Below are positions 16,982 through 25,670 of a DNA stretch of 64,000 nt, piece by piece (positions within the stretch are counted from its first letter, which is position 1; each line of letters opens with the position of its first letter). Under the pieces are notes generated by a model that saw only the letters and a program-made list of their open reading frames with translations, was not told where the DNA came from and did no database searches. Made by a program: the position numbers and the translations under genes. Source of the stretch: Hyphomicrobiales bacterium (GTDB lineage Bacteria > Pseudomonadota > Alphaproteobacteria > Rhodospirillales > JACKKN01). The stretch covers positions 62,001 through 126,000 of the forward strand of contig JACKKN010000006.1 of assembly GCA_024236415.1 (NCBI GenBank). The letters are read 5' to 3'.

Positions 16982-18550
16982 ATGAACCTGTTGCGCGCCA
17001 TCACCACCGTGGGCGGGCTGACCATGCTCAGCCGGGTGTTCGGGTTCGTGCGCGACATCCTGATCGCCGCCATCCTGGGCGCCGGGCCGTTCGCCGACGC
17101 CCTGTTCGTGGCCTTCAAGTTCCCCAACATGTTCCGCCGCCTGTTCGCCGAGGGGGCCTTCAACCTGGCCTTCGTGCCGATCTACGCCGGCCTGCTGGAG
17201 GAGGCCGGGGAGGAGACGGCGCGGGTGTTCGCCGAGCGGGTCATGGCGGTGCTGCTGTGGACCCTGCTGGTGTTCGTGGCGCTGGTGCAGCTGGCCATGC
17301 CCGGGCTGATGCACGTCCTGGCCCCCGGGTTCGTGGGCGACGCGGCGCGCTTCGACCTGGCGGTGCAGCTGACCCGCATCACCTTCCCGTACCTGCTGTT
17401 CATCTCGCTGGTCTCGATGATGGCCGGGGTGCTGAACTCGCTGGGCCGCTTCGCCGCCGCGGCGGCGACGCCGATCATCCTGAACATCTGCCTGATCGCC
17501 GCCGCCCTGGTGCTGGCGCCGCTCACCCCGACCCCGGCCCACGCCCTGGCCTGGGGCATGGCCGCCGGCGGGGTGGTGCAGTTCGTCTGGCTGCTGGTCC
17601 ACTGCGGCCGCGCCGGCGTAGTCCTGCGCCTGCCGCGGCCGCGCCTGACCCCGCAGGTGCGCCTGCTGCTCGGGCGCATGGCGCCGGTGGCCGTGGGCGC
17701 CGGCATCTACCAGGTCAACCTGCTGATCGACACGGTGATCGCCTCGCTGCTGCCGGCCGGCGCCATCTCGTACCTGTTCTACGCCGACCGGGTGAACCAG
17801 CTGCCCCTGGGCGTGGTCGGGGTGGCGGTGGGCACGGCGCTGCTGCCGCTGCTGTCGCGCCAGCTGCGCGCCGGCGACGGGCCGGCCGCCCTGGACAGCC
17901 AGAACCGGGCGCTGGAGTTCGCCTTCCTGCTGACCCTGCCGGCGGCGGCGGCCCTGATGGTCATCGCCCAGCCGGTGATCGACGTCCTGTTCCGGCGCGG
18001 CGCGTTCGGGCCCGAGGAGGCGCGGCTGACCGGCCAGGCCCTGGCCGTCTATGCCGTCGGCCTGCCCAGCTATGTCCTGGTCAAGGCCCTGGCGCCAGGC
18101 TTCTTCGCCCGCGAGGACACGGCCACCCCGGTCAAGGCCGCGGCCGTGGCCATGCTGGCCAACCTGGTGCTGAACCTGGTGCTGATGGGGCCCTTCGCCC
18201 ACGTCGGCATCGCCATGGCCACGGCGGCGTCGTCCTGGCTGAACGCCGGCATCCTGGCCACGGTGCTGGCGCGGCGCGGCAACCTGCGCGCCGACGGGCG
18301 CCTGCGCCGGCGCCTGCCGCGCATCGTGCTGGCCAGCGCCGGCATGGCGGCGGTGCTGTTCCTGCTGCTGGGTCCGGTGGGCGGGCTGCTGGCCGGCGAC
18401 ACGGCGGCGCGGGCCCTGGGCCTGGCGCTGCTGGTGGCGGCCGGGCTGGCGGCCTTCGCCGCCCTGGCCCTGGTCCTGGGGGCGGCGTCGCTGCGCGACC
18501 TGCGCGCCCTGCGCCGACCGGCGGCGGGAGCGAAGCCCAAGTCTTCTTGA
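16982..18550 (+). CDS. murJ: Lipid II flippase MurJ
   Basis: 522 residues with about fourteen hydrophobic helices. MurJ moves lipid II across the inner membrane for peptidoglycan synthesis. The N-terminus (TTVGGLTMLSRVFGFVRDIL) and AFKFPNMFRRLFAEGAFNLAFVP are the strongest family signatures, containing the arginines needed for transport. Further conserved blocks are QVNLLIDTVIASLLPAGAIS and LPLGVVGVAVGTALLPLLSR. The upstream 128 bases are AT-rich, unlike the surroundings, and may hold its promoter. Location between glnD and trpS is usual for alphaproteobacteria. Confidence 0.97.
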   Translation: MNLLRAITTVGGLTMLSRVFGFVRDILIAAILGAGPFADALFVAFKFPNMFRRLFAEGAFNLAFVPIYAGLLEEAGEETARVFAERVMAVLLWTLLVFVALVQLAMPGLMHVLAPGFVGDAARFDLAVQLTRITFPYLLFISLVSMMAGVLNSLGRFAAAAATPIILNICLIAAALVLAPLTPTPAHALAWGMAAGGVVQFVWLLVHCGRAGVVLRLPRPRLTPQVRLLLGRMAPVAVGAGIYQVNLLIDTVIASLLPAGAISYLFYADRVNQLPLGVVGVAVGTALLPLLSRQLRAGDGPAALDSQNRALEFAFLLTLPAAAALMVIAQPVIDVLFRRGAFGPEEARLTGQALAVYAVGLPSYVLVKALAPGFFAREDTATPVKAAAVAMLANLVLNLVLMGPFAHVGIAMATAASSWLNAGILATVLARRGNLRADGRLRRRLPRIVLASAGMAAVLFLLLGPVGGLLAGDTAARALGLALLVAAGLAAFAALALVLGAASLRDLRALRRPAAGAKPKSS

Positions 18551-18628
18551 CCGCGGTCGGCCCAGGGGCCATAACACGCCCGCCTCCCTGGCGAGGCGCT
18601 TTCCCCGACCGCAGACCACGGGCGCGAC

Positions 18629-19627
18629 ATGGACAGGATCTTTTCGGGCGTGCAGCCCACCGGCAACCTCCACCTGGGCAACTACCTGGGCGCGATCCGC
18701 AACTGGGCGCGCCTGCAGGACGACTACGACTGCATCTTCTGCGTCGTCGACATGCACGCCATCACCGTCTGGCAGGACCCCAGGGAGCTGGTGCGCAACA
18801 CCCGCGAGGTGGCGGCGGCCATGATCGCCGCCGGGGTCGACCCCAAGCGCAACATCATCTTCAACCAGAGCCAGGTGCCGGCCCACGCCGAGCTGGCCTG
18901 GATCTTCAACTGCGTGGCGCGCATGGGCTGGCTGAACCGCATGACCCAGTTCAAGGAGAAGGCGGGCAAGCACAAGGAGAACGCCTCGGTGGGCCTGTTC
19001 GCCTACCCCAACTTGATGGCCGCCGACATCCTTGTCTACAAGGCCACCCACGTGCCCGTGGGCGAGGACCAGAAGCAGCACTTGGAGCTGACCCGCGACA
19101 TCGCCCAGAAGTTCAACAACGACTTCGGGGTCGACCTGTTCCCGGTGGTCGAGCCGCTGATCTTCGGCGCCGCGACCCGGGTCATGTCGCTGAAGGACGG
19201 CAGCAAGAAGATGAGCAAGTCGGACCCGTCCGAGATGTCGCGCATCACCATGACCGACGACGCCGACGCCATCGCCAAGAAGATCCGCAAGGCGCGCACC
19301 GACCCCGAGCCCCTGCCCGAGACCCCGGCCGGGTTCGAGAGCCGGCCCGAGGCGGCCAACCTGATCGGCATCTACGCCGCCCTGACCGACCAGACGGTCG
19401 AGGACGTCTGCGCCGAATACGGCGGCGCCCAGTTCTCCACCTTCAAGCAGGCCCTGGCCGACCTGGCGGTGGCCAAGCTGGGCCCGGTGGGGGCCGAGAT
19501 GCAGCGCCTGATGGATGACGCGGCCTATGTGGACGGCATCCTGCGCGACGGCGCCGCCCGCGCCCGCGCCATCGCCGCCCCGATCCTGGCCGAGGTCAAG
19601 CGCACGGTGGGGTTCCTGGAGCCGTGA
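18629..19627 (+). CDS. trpS: Tryptophan-tRNA ligase
   Basis: 332 residues, normal for bacterial TrpRS, a class I synthetase that charges tRNA-Trp. The HIGH-type motif is TGNLHLGNYLG near residues 11-21 and the KMSKS loop is KKMSKSDPSE near residue 193. Conserved blocks FCVVDMHAIT and MAADILVYKATHVPVGEDQ form the ATP and Trp pocket. The start ATG is followed immediately by DRIFSGVQP, the usual N-terminus. It follows murJ by 78 bases and likely shares the transcript. Confidence 0.98.
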   Translation: MDRIFSGVQPTGNLHLGNYLGAIRNWARLQDDYDCIFCVVDMHAITVWQDPRELVRNTREVAAAMIAAGVDPKRNIIFNQSQVPAHAELAWIFNCVARMGWLNRMTQFKEKAGKHKENASVGLFAYPNLMAADILVYKATHVPVGEDQKQHLELTRDIAQKFNNDFGVDLFPVVEPLIFGAATRVMSLKDGSKKMSKSDPSEMSRITMTDDADAIAKKIRKARTDPEPLPETPAGFESRPEAANLIGIYAALTDQTVEDVCAEYGGAQFSTFKQALADLAVAKLGPVGAEMQRLMDDAAYVDGILRDGAARARAIAAPILAEVKRTVGFLEP

Positions 19628-19701
19628 TCGCCCCAAACCCTTGATCTTCCCGCTGGCGGCGCCCATGTTAGGGGCCTGAGTTTCGACAGAGGACGACAAC
19701 C

Positions 19702-20250
19702 ATGTTCATCCAGACCGAAAGCACGCCCAACCCCGCGACCCTGAAGTTCCTGCCCGGGTGCGAGGTCATGAAGTCGGGCACCGCCAACTTCGCCGGCCCC
19801 GACGGGGCCGCGCGCTCGCCCCTGGCGCAGCGCCTGTTCGAGGTCGAGGGCGTGACCGGGGTGTTCCTGGGCAGCGACTTCGTCACCGTCACCAAGTCCG
19901 ACACCCGCGGCTGGGACGTGGTCAAGCCCCAGGTCCTGGGCGCGATCATGGAGCATTTCACCGCCGGCCATCCGGTGATGGCCGAGGAGGCCGCCGCCGC
20001 CCCCGCCGAGGAGGGCGAGGAGGACGGCGTGGTGATGCAGATCAAGGAGCTGCTGGACACCCGGGTGCGCCCGGCCGTGGCCCAGGACGGCGGCGACATC
20101 ATCTTCGAGTCCTTCGAGGACGGGGTGGTGTACCTGCACATGCAGGGCGCCTGCTCGGGCTGCCCCAGCTCGACCATGACCCTCAAGCACGGCATCGAGA
20201 ACATGCTGCGCCACTACATCCCCGAGGTCATTGAGGTCCGCGCGGTCTGA
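19702..20250 (+). CDS. NifU-family iron-sulfur scaffold protein (NfuA-like)
   Basis: 182 residues. The N-terminal Nfu_N domain (MFIQTESTPNPATLKFLPG) is followed by a C-terminal NifU domain whose cysteine pair is in GACSGCPSSTMTLKHGIENML (about residues 151 and 154). This protein carries a 4Fe-4S cluster and hands it to target proteins in the cytoplasm; candidates nearby include SdhB and aconitase-type enzymes. RBS GAGGACGACAACC precedes the ATG. The acidic linker (EEAAAAPAEEGEEDG) between the domains is normal. Confidence 0.93.
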   Translation: MFIQTESTPNPATLKFLPGCEVMKSGTANFAGPDGAARSPLAQRLFEVEGVTGVFLGSDFVTVTKSDTRGWDVVKPQVLGAIMEHFTAGHPVMAEEAAAAPAEEGEEDGVVMQIKELLDTRVRPAVAQDGGDIIFESFEDGVVYLHMQGACSGCPSSTMTLKHGIENMLRHYIPEVIEVRAV

Positions 20251-20589
20251 CCTGACCGCGCCCGGCCGGCGAATCCACGGCACCGAATCGCGCGTTTCGC
20301 CCGTCCCGGTCGGACGGGCGCGGCGGGCGTTCCATCGTGAAAGTCCCGGTTTTCCCGGGCTCCCGAACCATGGAAAAAAAATCGCTTGTTTTTGCACAAA
20401 GATGACGTAGAAAAAGCGTCCGCGGCGCCAGCGCGACACCCTGAATCGCGTGGCGACGCATTGGGAAGTGGAGAGGGGAACCCCGCGCCGCCGGCGGACG
20501 TTTCAAGAAGGAACGGCCGGCCCACCGCCAAAGAATCTTGGCCAGCACGCAGCGCCAGAACGGTCACCGGTCGCGACGGGTGCTTGGGC
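20251..20589. other. 339-base intergenic region, no gene recognised
   Basis: Contains an AT-rich patch (20370-20420) with a run of eight A and TTTTTGCAC, the likely place for a promoter of the downstream gene, but no convincing -35/-10 pair. The open frames crossing it have no protein-like composition or start signal. Confidence 0.4.
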
Positions 20590-21570
20590 ATGCAGATGAG
20601 TCACTACGGAGCCTTGGGATTCGTGGCGCTCGTGGTCGCGTCGATGACGGTCGCCGACCTGGTGTCGCCGCCGCAGGCCGCCACCCTGGCGCCCCGCGCG
20701 TACCTGGAGCGCGACGACGCGCCGGTCCACGGGCCCCCGCCGCCCAAGGAGATCCTGCCCGACGGCCTGGCGATTCTGTCCGCCCTCAGCGCGCCCACCA
20801 CCACGCGCAAGCTTTCCGCCACCTTCCAGCAATTGGGTTACGACCTGAACCGTGTCGCCAGCGGCGACGGCGGCGTGCCGCGCGTGCTGCTGACCTCGTT
20901 CCCCGGCGACATCGACAAGGTGCGCGAGACCAAGCTGCGCAAGACCGTGTTCTTCAAGACCGTGCTGCCCCTGGTGCTGGTGGTCAACGAGGAGATCCGC
21001 GCCGAGCGGCAGCGCCTGTGGCGCCTGCGCTACCAGCGCGACACCGACCAGGACCTGGACGCCGTCGACCGCCTGTGGCTGATGACCATGGCCGAGAAGT
21101 ACGACGTCGAGGACGAGGACATCGACACCCTGCTGCGCCGCGCCGACGTGATCCCGCCGTCCCTGGCCCTGGCCCAGGCCGCCGAGGAGAGCGGCTGGGG
21201 CACCTCGCGCTTCACCCGCGAGGGCAACGCCATCTTCGGCGAGTGGACCTTCGGCAAGAAGAGCGGCCTGACCCCCGAGCGGCGCGACGAGGGCAAGACC
21301 CACAAGGTGCGCATCTTCGACAACCTGCTCGACTCGGTGCGCGCCTACGCCAACAACCTGAACACCCACCGCGCCTACCGCGAGCTGCGGCTCGAGCGCG
21401 CCGCCATGCGCCACCGCGGCGAGACCCTGGACGGCCACGCCCTGGCGGCCATGCTGACCCGCTATTCCGAGCGCGGGCCCGACTACGTCAAGACCCTGCG
21501 CTCGATCATGCGGGTCAACGCCCTGCGCCGCCTGGACGGCGCCCGCCTGGCCGCCGACCGCGACATCTAG
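20590..21570 (+). CDS. Bax-like glucosaminidase-domain protein
   Basis: 326 residues from the ATG at 20590 (another ATG at 20596). An N-terminal hydrophobic stretch HYGALGFVALVVASMTVADL is a signal or anchor, so it acts in the periplasm. The catalytic domain is the mannosyl-glycoprotein endo-beta-N-acetylglucosaminidase family: ALAQAAEESGWGTSRFTREG (catalytic Glu near residue 200) and NAIFGEWTFGKKSG. It also has the Bax signatures FFKTVLPLVLVVNEEI and LLRRADVIPPS. The expected activity is cutting the glycan strands of peptidoglycan. The ribosome-binding site is weak, so the start is uncertain. Confidence 0.85.
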   Translation: MQMSHYGALGFVALVVASMTVADLVSPPQAATLAPRAYLERDDAPVHGPPPPKEILPDGLAILSALSAPTTTRKLSATFQQLGYDLNRVASGDGGVPRVLLTSFPGDIDKVRETKLRKTVFFKTVLPLVLVVNEEIRAERQRLWRLRYQRDTDQDLDAVDRLWLMTMAEKYDVEDEDIDTLLRRADVIPPSLALAQAAEESGWGTSRFTREGNAIFGEWTFGKKSGLTPERRDEGKTHKVRIFDNLLDSVRAYANNLNTHRAYRELRLERAAMRHRGETLDGHALAAMLTRYSERGPDYVKTLRSIMRVNALRRLDGARLAADRDI

Positions 21571-21592
21571 GCGCAATTCCGTTTTCTCGATG

Positions 21593-21627
21593 CCGTCGTC
21601 CCTGCGCAGGCGGGGGCCCATTCCGCC
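21593..21627. repeat. Degraded copy of the REP-like phrase
   Basis: The phrase CCGTCGTCCCTGCGCAGG, followed by CGGGGGCCCATTCCGCC, matches the REP-like element at 16498-16530 in 28 or so of 33 positions, but its stem is broken by changes in both arms. It lies between the convergent Bax-like and deacetylase genes. Confidence 0.6.
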
Positions 21628-21674
21628 GTCATTGCAGCCACGTGTAGCGGCGCGGGAACGGCGGGCGGCGGGCG

Positions 21675-22790
21675 CTACTCCGCCACGAAGAACTGCCGCC
21701 CCAGCCAGTGCCAGCGGCCGCCGCCGGCGGGCAGGGTGCAGTTCAGGCGCGAGCGGCCCTTGGGCAGGGGCTGGGTCATGCGCGCCTCGACCCGGGTGCC
21801 GCCCAGGACCATGACCTCGATCTTGCCCTGGTGCGAGGTGTAGCAGGCCAGGCGCGACAGGTCGCCCAGCTTGCCGGCCACCGTGAAGCCCACCGCCGGC
21901 GGGTTCTCGCCGCGGCCGATCAGGGTGTCGGCGGGCACGAACTCCTTGGTCGGCAGGGGCAGGGCGTTGGCCGCCAGGCGGAACCGGTCCAGGTCGCCGA
22001 AGGTCTCGTTCATGGCGAAGCGGGGCAGGAAGAACATGTCCTCGCCGGGCCCGAAGGCGCCCGAATGCTGGCCGAAGGCGGCGACGAAGCCCATCTCCTT
22101 GACCGCCGCCGCCACCGCCAGGCTGGATTCGCCGTAGGGGTAGGCAAACAGGGTCGGGATTTCGCCCAGTTCCTCCTTGAAGCGGGCGTTGGAGATCTGC
22201 AGCTCGCGCACGTTGGCCTCGCGGCTGGCGGCGGCCATGTGCGGGTGGCTGGCGGTCTGGCTGCCGATGGTCACCCCGGCGTCGCGCAGCTCGCGGATCT
22301 GGTCCCACGACATGTAGCCGGCGCGGCCCTTGTCGATGGACTCGGTGGCCACGAACAGGGTGAAGGGGAAGCCCGAGGCGCGCAGGTGCGGCCAGGCGTT
22401 GCGGTACACGCTGAGGAAGGCGTCGTCGATGCTCAGCCCCACGGCGCGCGCGGGCAGGGGCCGGCCGGCCTGCACCGCGGCCACGATCTCGGGCAGGGGC
22501 AGCACCGTGTAGGCGCCGGACTTGAGCTCGGCCAGGTGGGCGTCCAGCTGCTGCAGCGTGGTGTTGGTGGACGGATAGGCGGATTCGCCGAACCGGTGGT
22601 ACATGATGACCACCGCCGAACTGTCCGCCGCCGCCGGCGCCGGGGCCAGCGACGCGGCCACGGCGGCCAGGGAGGCGGCCAGGGAGGCGGCCATGAACCC
22701 GACGAAACCCAGGCCGGCTAGCAGCCGGGCACCGACCCGCGGCATCCGCCCGCCGGCCCGCCGCCCCGTTTCCCGTTCGCGCCCCGTCAT
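21675..22790 (-). CDS. Polysaccharide deacetylase family protein
   Basis: 371 residues from the ATG at 22790, which has GAGGG four to eight bases upstream; an in-frame ATG at 22808 is also possible. A signal or anchor region (LLAGLGFVGFMAASLAASL) precedes the NodB-type domain, which begins VVIMYHRFGESAYPSTN. Motif 1 is VGLSIDDAFLSVYRNA (DD present) and motif 2 is SHPHM in TIGSQTASHPHMAAAS. FAYPYGESS is the family motif 3. It probably removes acetyl groups from a periplasmic or surface glycan. The C-terminal ~100 residues (PPAVGFTVAGKLGDLSRLACY) form an extra beta-rich domain of unknown role. Confidence 0.85.
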   Translation of the reverse strand: MTGRERETGRRAGGRMPRVGARLLAGLGFVGFMAASLAASLAAVAASLAPAPAAADSSAVVIMYHRFGESAYPSTNTTLQQLDAHLAELKSGAYTVLPLPEIVAAVQAGRPLPARAVGLSIDDAFLSVYRNAWPHLRASGFPFTLFVATESIDKGRAGYMSWDQIRELRDAGVTIGSQTASHPHMAAASREANVRELQISNARFKEELGEIPTLFAYPYGESSLAVAAAVKEMGFVAAFGQHSGAFGPGEDMFFLPRFAMNETFGDLDRFRLAANALPLPTKEFVPADTLIGRGENPPAVGFTVAGKLGDLSRLACYTSHQGKIEVMVLGGTRVEARMTQPLPKGRSRLNCTLPAGGGRWHWLGRQFFVAE

Positions 22791-22959
22791 GCCGCCCTCA
22801 GGTGCCATTGATTCATTCCCCCGCGTCGCCTAACTCTTTAAGGTTATTGCAGATGTCACCTTAGCCGCTGCGGCGGCCGGGCGCCAGCGGAACCCGAGCG
22901 GCGGGGGCCCGCGCCGGGCCGCGCCGGCGGCGCAAACGACGGGAAAGGGGAGCGACGCC

Positions 22960-23691
22960 ATGGAATTCGAGAACCGGCACGTGGTGGTCACCGGCGGCAC
23001 CGGGGCCCTGGGCACGGCCGTGGCGCGGCGGCTGCTGGCGGCCGGGGCCACCTGCCACATCCCCAACCTGGACCCGGGCGAGTTGGACCGATTCCCCCTG
23101 GCCGGCCACGACCGGGTGCGCGTGGTGTCGGGGGTCGACCTGACCGACGAGGCCGGGGTGGCCGGATTCTACGGCGGGCTGCCGGGCCTGTGGGCGTCGA
23201 TCCACATCGCCGGCGGCTTCGCCATGGCGCCCCTGGCCGAGACCTCCAAGGCCGACTTCCTGGCGCAGATGAACATGAACGCGCTCACCTGCTTCCTGTG
23301 CTGCCGCGCCGCCGTGGCCAACATGACCGCGGGGGGCGGCGCGGGTGAGGGGGGAAACGGGTCCGAGGGGGGCGGCCGCCTGGTCAACGTCGCCGCGCGG
23401 CCGGCCCTGGAGCCGCGCCAGGGCGCCGGCATGGCCGCCTACACCGCCAGCAAGGCGGCGGTGGCGGCCCTGACCCAGTGCCTGGGCGAGGAGCTGGCCG
23501 GGGCCGGCATCTGGGTCAACGCCGTGGCGCCGTCGATCCTGGACACCCCGGCCAACCGCGCCGCCATGCCCGGCGCCGACCATGCCGCCTGGCCGTCGGT
23601 CGACGCGGTGGCGGCCACCATCGTCCACCTGGCCTCGCCCGACAACGGCGCCGCCCGCTCGGCCGTGGTGCCGGTCTACGGCCGCGTCTGA
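22960..23691 (+). CDS. Short-chain dehydrogenase/reductase family protein lacking the usual catalytic Ser
   Basis: 243 residues. The cofactor loop is VVVTGGTGALGTAVARRLL (residues 8-26) and the active-site Tyr-Lys pair is in AAYTASKAAVAAL. The Asn of the SDR tetrad is in AQMNMNALTCF. The segment RLVNVAARPALEP stands where NxSS is normal, so the catalytic serine is replaced by alanine. This same change is recalled in a subgroup of SDR proteins, so it may be a family trait rather than decay. The insertion AGGGAGEGGNGSEGGG is low-complexity. Substrate unknown. Divergent from the deacetylase gene. Confidence 0.85.
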   Translation: MEFENRHVVVTGGTGALGTAVARRLLAAGATCHIPNLDPGELDRFPLAGHDRVRVVSGVDLTDEAGVAGFYGGLPGLWASIHIAGGFAMAPLAETSKADFLAQMNMNALTCFLCCRAAVANMTAGGGAGEGGNGSEGGGRLVNVAARPALEPRQGAGMAAYTASKAAVAALTQCLGEELAGAGIWVNAVAPSILDTPANRAAMPGADHAAWPSVDAVAATIVHLASPDNGAARSAVVPVYGRV

Positions 23692-23736
23692 CCTCGTCCC
23701 CCGACCGGCTCCGGCTCCGGCTTCTGCCAACCTCTA

Positions 23737-23812
23737 AAAAGGTGCCAGGCACCTTTTATAATTATAAAAAAGGTAGTGTTTTAATAATATTAAAAGTTGC
23801 CAGGCACCTTTT
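23737..23812. repeat. Pair of 21-bp palindromes with a 34-bp AT-rich spacer (copy B)
   Basis: Palindromes at 23737-23757 (perfect) and 23792-23812 (one change, GTTGCC in the left arm) share the core GGTGCCAGGCACC with the pair at 16613-16688. The spacer, 23758-23791, is again 34 bases and AT-rich but is not the same sequence. A half-copy GGCACCTTTT follows at 23817-23826. The block separates the SDR gene from the convergent dipeptidase gene. Confidence 0.8.
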
Positions 23813-23855
23813 TCGTGGCACCTTTTCCGGCATCGGTTTTCAGGGACGGACGGGT

Positions 23856-24410
23856 TCACGCCATCATGGGGCGGGGCAGGGCGCTGTCGGACCAGAGGGG
23901 GTAGCGGCGGCTGTTGAAGAGCTGGTAGTGCCACCATTCGCAGCGGTAGAAGTCCCAGTCCGCCGCCGTCATCAGGCCCATCAGCAGCAGGCGGTTGCGC
24001 TGCGCCTCGGCCGCGACTTGGGTGTTGCCGTGGTGCGACAGGGGGGTGAAGGCGTCGAACGGGGTGCCCATCTCCAGGGCCCGGCCGTCGCCGTCCACCA
24101 GGGTCAGGTCCACCGCCACCCCGCGCGAGTGCGGCGAGCCGCGCCGCGGGTCGGCCAGGAACTCGGGGTCCGGGGTGTGGTGCCACAGCTTCCACTGTGC
24201 CTCGGCCGGGCGGAAGGCGTCGAAGATGCGCAGGCGCAGGCCGATGGCGGCGGCCAGGTCGACGGCCCGGCGCAATTTCTCCTCGGCCGCGCGGTGCAGG
24301 TAGCAGGCGGCGCGGGCGTAGACCGGGGCGCCGGTGAAGTTGTCGGCGGTGGCGTAGGCCAGGTCCAGCTCGACGCCGTGGCTGGCGGGGGTGATCTCGA
24401 TCAGGTCCAT
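23856..24410 (-). CDS. ddpX: D-alanyl-D-alanine dipeptidase (VanX/DdpX family)
   Basis: 184 residues from the ATG at 24410, where AGAGG lies five bases upstream; the longer frame has no support. VanX-type zinc peptidase: the first ligands are in SPHSRGVAVDLTLVDGDG (His and Asp near residues 93-100) and the Glu/His pair is in RCEWWHYQLFN. The N-terminal part (VELDLAYATADNFTGAPVY) is typical. It splits D-Ala-D-Ala for reuse or detoxification. The absence of a signal peptide suggests a cytoplasmic role in recycling rather than vancomycin resistance. Divergent from tsaB. Confidence 0.92.
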   Translation of the reverse strand: MDLIEITPASHGVELDLAYATADNFTGAPVYARAACYLHRAAEEKLRRAVDLAAAIGLRLRIFDAFRPAEAQWKLWHHTPDPEFLADPRRGSPHSRGVAVDLTLVDGDGRALEMGTPFDAFTPLSHHGNTQVAAEAQRNRLLLMGLMTAADWDFYRCEWWHYQLFNSRRYPLWSDSALPRPMMA

Positions 24411-24517
24411 GGTCGCCTCTCGTGCTGGGGCCCGGCCGGGGCGGCGGATTCCGTGGCGGCGCGCCGCCGATTCGCAGTATAACGGCGCCCCATCCCGGCA
24501 ACAGGACAAACGGAACC

Positions 24518-25189
24518 ATGCAGATCCTGGCCTTCGACACGGCGGCGGCCGCCTGCTCGGCGGCCCTGTGGCGCGACGGGACGGTCCGCGCCCGCCGCCT
24601 GGAGCCCATGGCGCGGGGCCAGGCCGAGGCCCTGCTGCCCATGGTCCGCGCCGTGCTGGACGAGGCCGGCGCCGCCTTCGCCGACCTGGACCTGCTGGCC
24701 GTGACCGTGGGTCCCGGCGCCTTCACCGGCCTGCGCATCGGCCTGGCCGCGGCGCGCGGCCTGGCCCTGGCCACGGGCCTGCCCTGCCTGGGGGTGACCA
24801 CCCTGGAGGCGGTGGCCCAGGCCGTGCCGGCGGCGGCGCGCACCGGGGACGCCATCCTGGCGGTCCTGGACACCCGGCGCGACGACGTCTACGCCCAGAC
24901 CTTCGGCAACGACCTGAACCCCCTGGACGCGCCCCGGGCCGTGGACCCGGCGGCCCTGGACCTGCCGGCCGGGGTGCGCGCCCCGGTGGCGGCCGGCGAC
25001 GGCGCCGCCCTGCTGCCGCCGGCCCTGGCGGCGCGGGCGGTGGAGGTCGCCGCCATCGACGCCGCCACGGTGGCCGAGCTGGCGGCGCGGCGCTGGCGCC
25101 CGGGCACGCCCCTGACGCCGCCCGAGCCCCTGTACCTGCGCCCGCCCATGGCCACGGTTCCCGTGGCCGGCGGCCGCCTGCGGCCATGA
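24518..25189 (+). CDS. tsaB: tRNA threonylcarbamoyladenosine biosynthesis protein TsaB
   Basis: 223 residues. An ASKHA-fold protein that partners TsaD and TsaE in making t6A37 on tRNAs reading ANN codons. The N-terminus MQILAFDTAAAACSAAL and the glycine motif VTVGPGAFTGLRIGLAAARGLAL (about residues 67-89) are characteristic. The C-terminus PLYLRPP is the usual ending. The ATG at 24518 lies 107 bases from the divergent dipeptidase start. Its stop overlaps the rimI start in ATGA, so the two are translated together. Confidence 0.94.
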   Translation: MQILAFDTAAAACSAALWRDGTVRARRLEPMARGQAEALLPMVRAVLDEAGAAFADLDLLAVTVGPGAFTGLRIGLAAARGLALATGLPCLGVTTLEAVAQAVPAAARTGDAILAVLDTRRDDVYAQTFGNDLNPLDAPRAVDPAALDLPAGVRAPVAAGDGAALLPPALAARAVEVAAIDAATVAELAARRWRPGTPLTPPEPLYLRPPMATVPVAGGRLRP

Positions 25190-25644
25190 CTTCGGCGACC
25201 GGCCTGCGCCTGGAGCCGGCAGGCCCGGCCCACGCCGCAGTGATGGCGGCGGTGCAGGGCGCCTGTTTCGACACCGCCTGGGACGCCGAAACCATGGCCA
25301 CCCTGCTGGCGGCGCCCGGCGCCCTGGGCCGCATCGCCCTGGATGGCGAGATGCCGGTGGCCGCCATCCTGTGCCGGGTCGCCGTCGACGAGGCCGAGAT
25401 CCTGACCCTGGCCGTGCTGCCGGCGGCGCGCCGGGCCGGCGTGGCCGCGGCCCTGCTGGCCGAGGCCGAGGCCGAGGCGGCGCGCCGCGGCGCCGCCGCC
25501 ATGTTCCTGGAGGTGGCGGCCGACAACGGCGCCGCCCTGGCCCTGTACGGCGGCCGCGGCTACCGCGTGACCGGCCACCGCCGCGGCTACTACCGCCGCG
25601 CCGGCGGCGCCGTGGACGCGGTGCTGATGGTCAAGGATCTCTAG
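25186..25644 (+). CDS. rimI: GNAT acetyltransferase, RimI-type
   Basis: 152 residues of the GNAT fold. The acetyl-CoA-binding loop is near residue 84 (LTLAVLPAARRAGVAAALL), with the arginine/glycine pattern of motif A slightly degenerate (usually Q/RxxGxG/A). The second motif FLEVAADNGAALALYGGRGYRVTGHRRGYYR matches RimI, which acetylates the N-terminal Ala of ribosomal protein S18. Overlap with tsaB is the standard arrangement and supports the name. Confidence 0.88.
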   Translation: MTSATGLRLEPAGPAHAAVMAAVQGACFDTAWDAETMATLLAAPGALGRIALDGEMPVAAILCRVAVDEAEILTLAVLPAARRAGVAAALLAEAEAEAARRGAAAMFLEVAADNGAALALYGGRGYRVTGHRRGYYRRAGGAVDAVLMVKDL

Positions 25645-25670
25645 CAAGATGCCGAAGAACCCGTCAGGGC

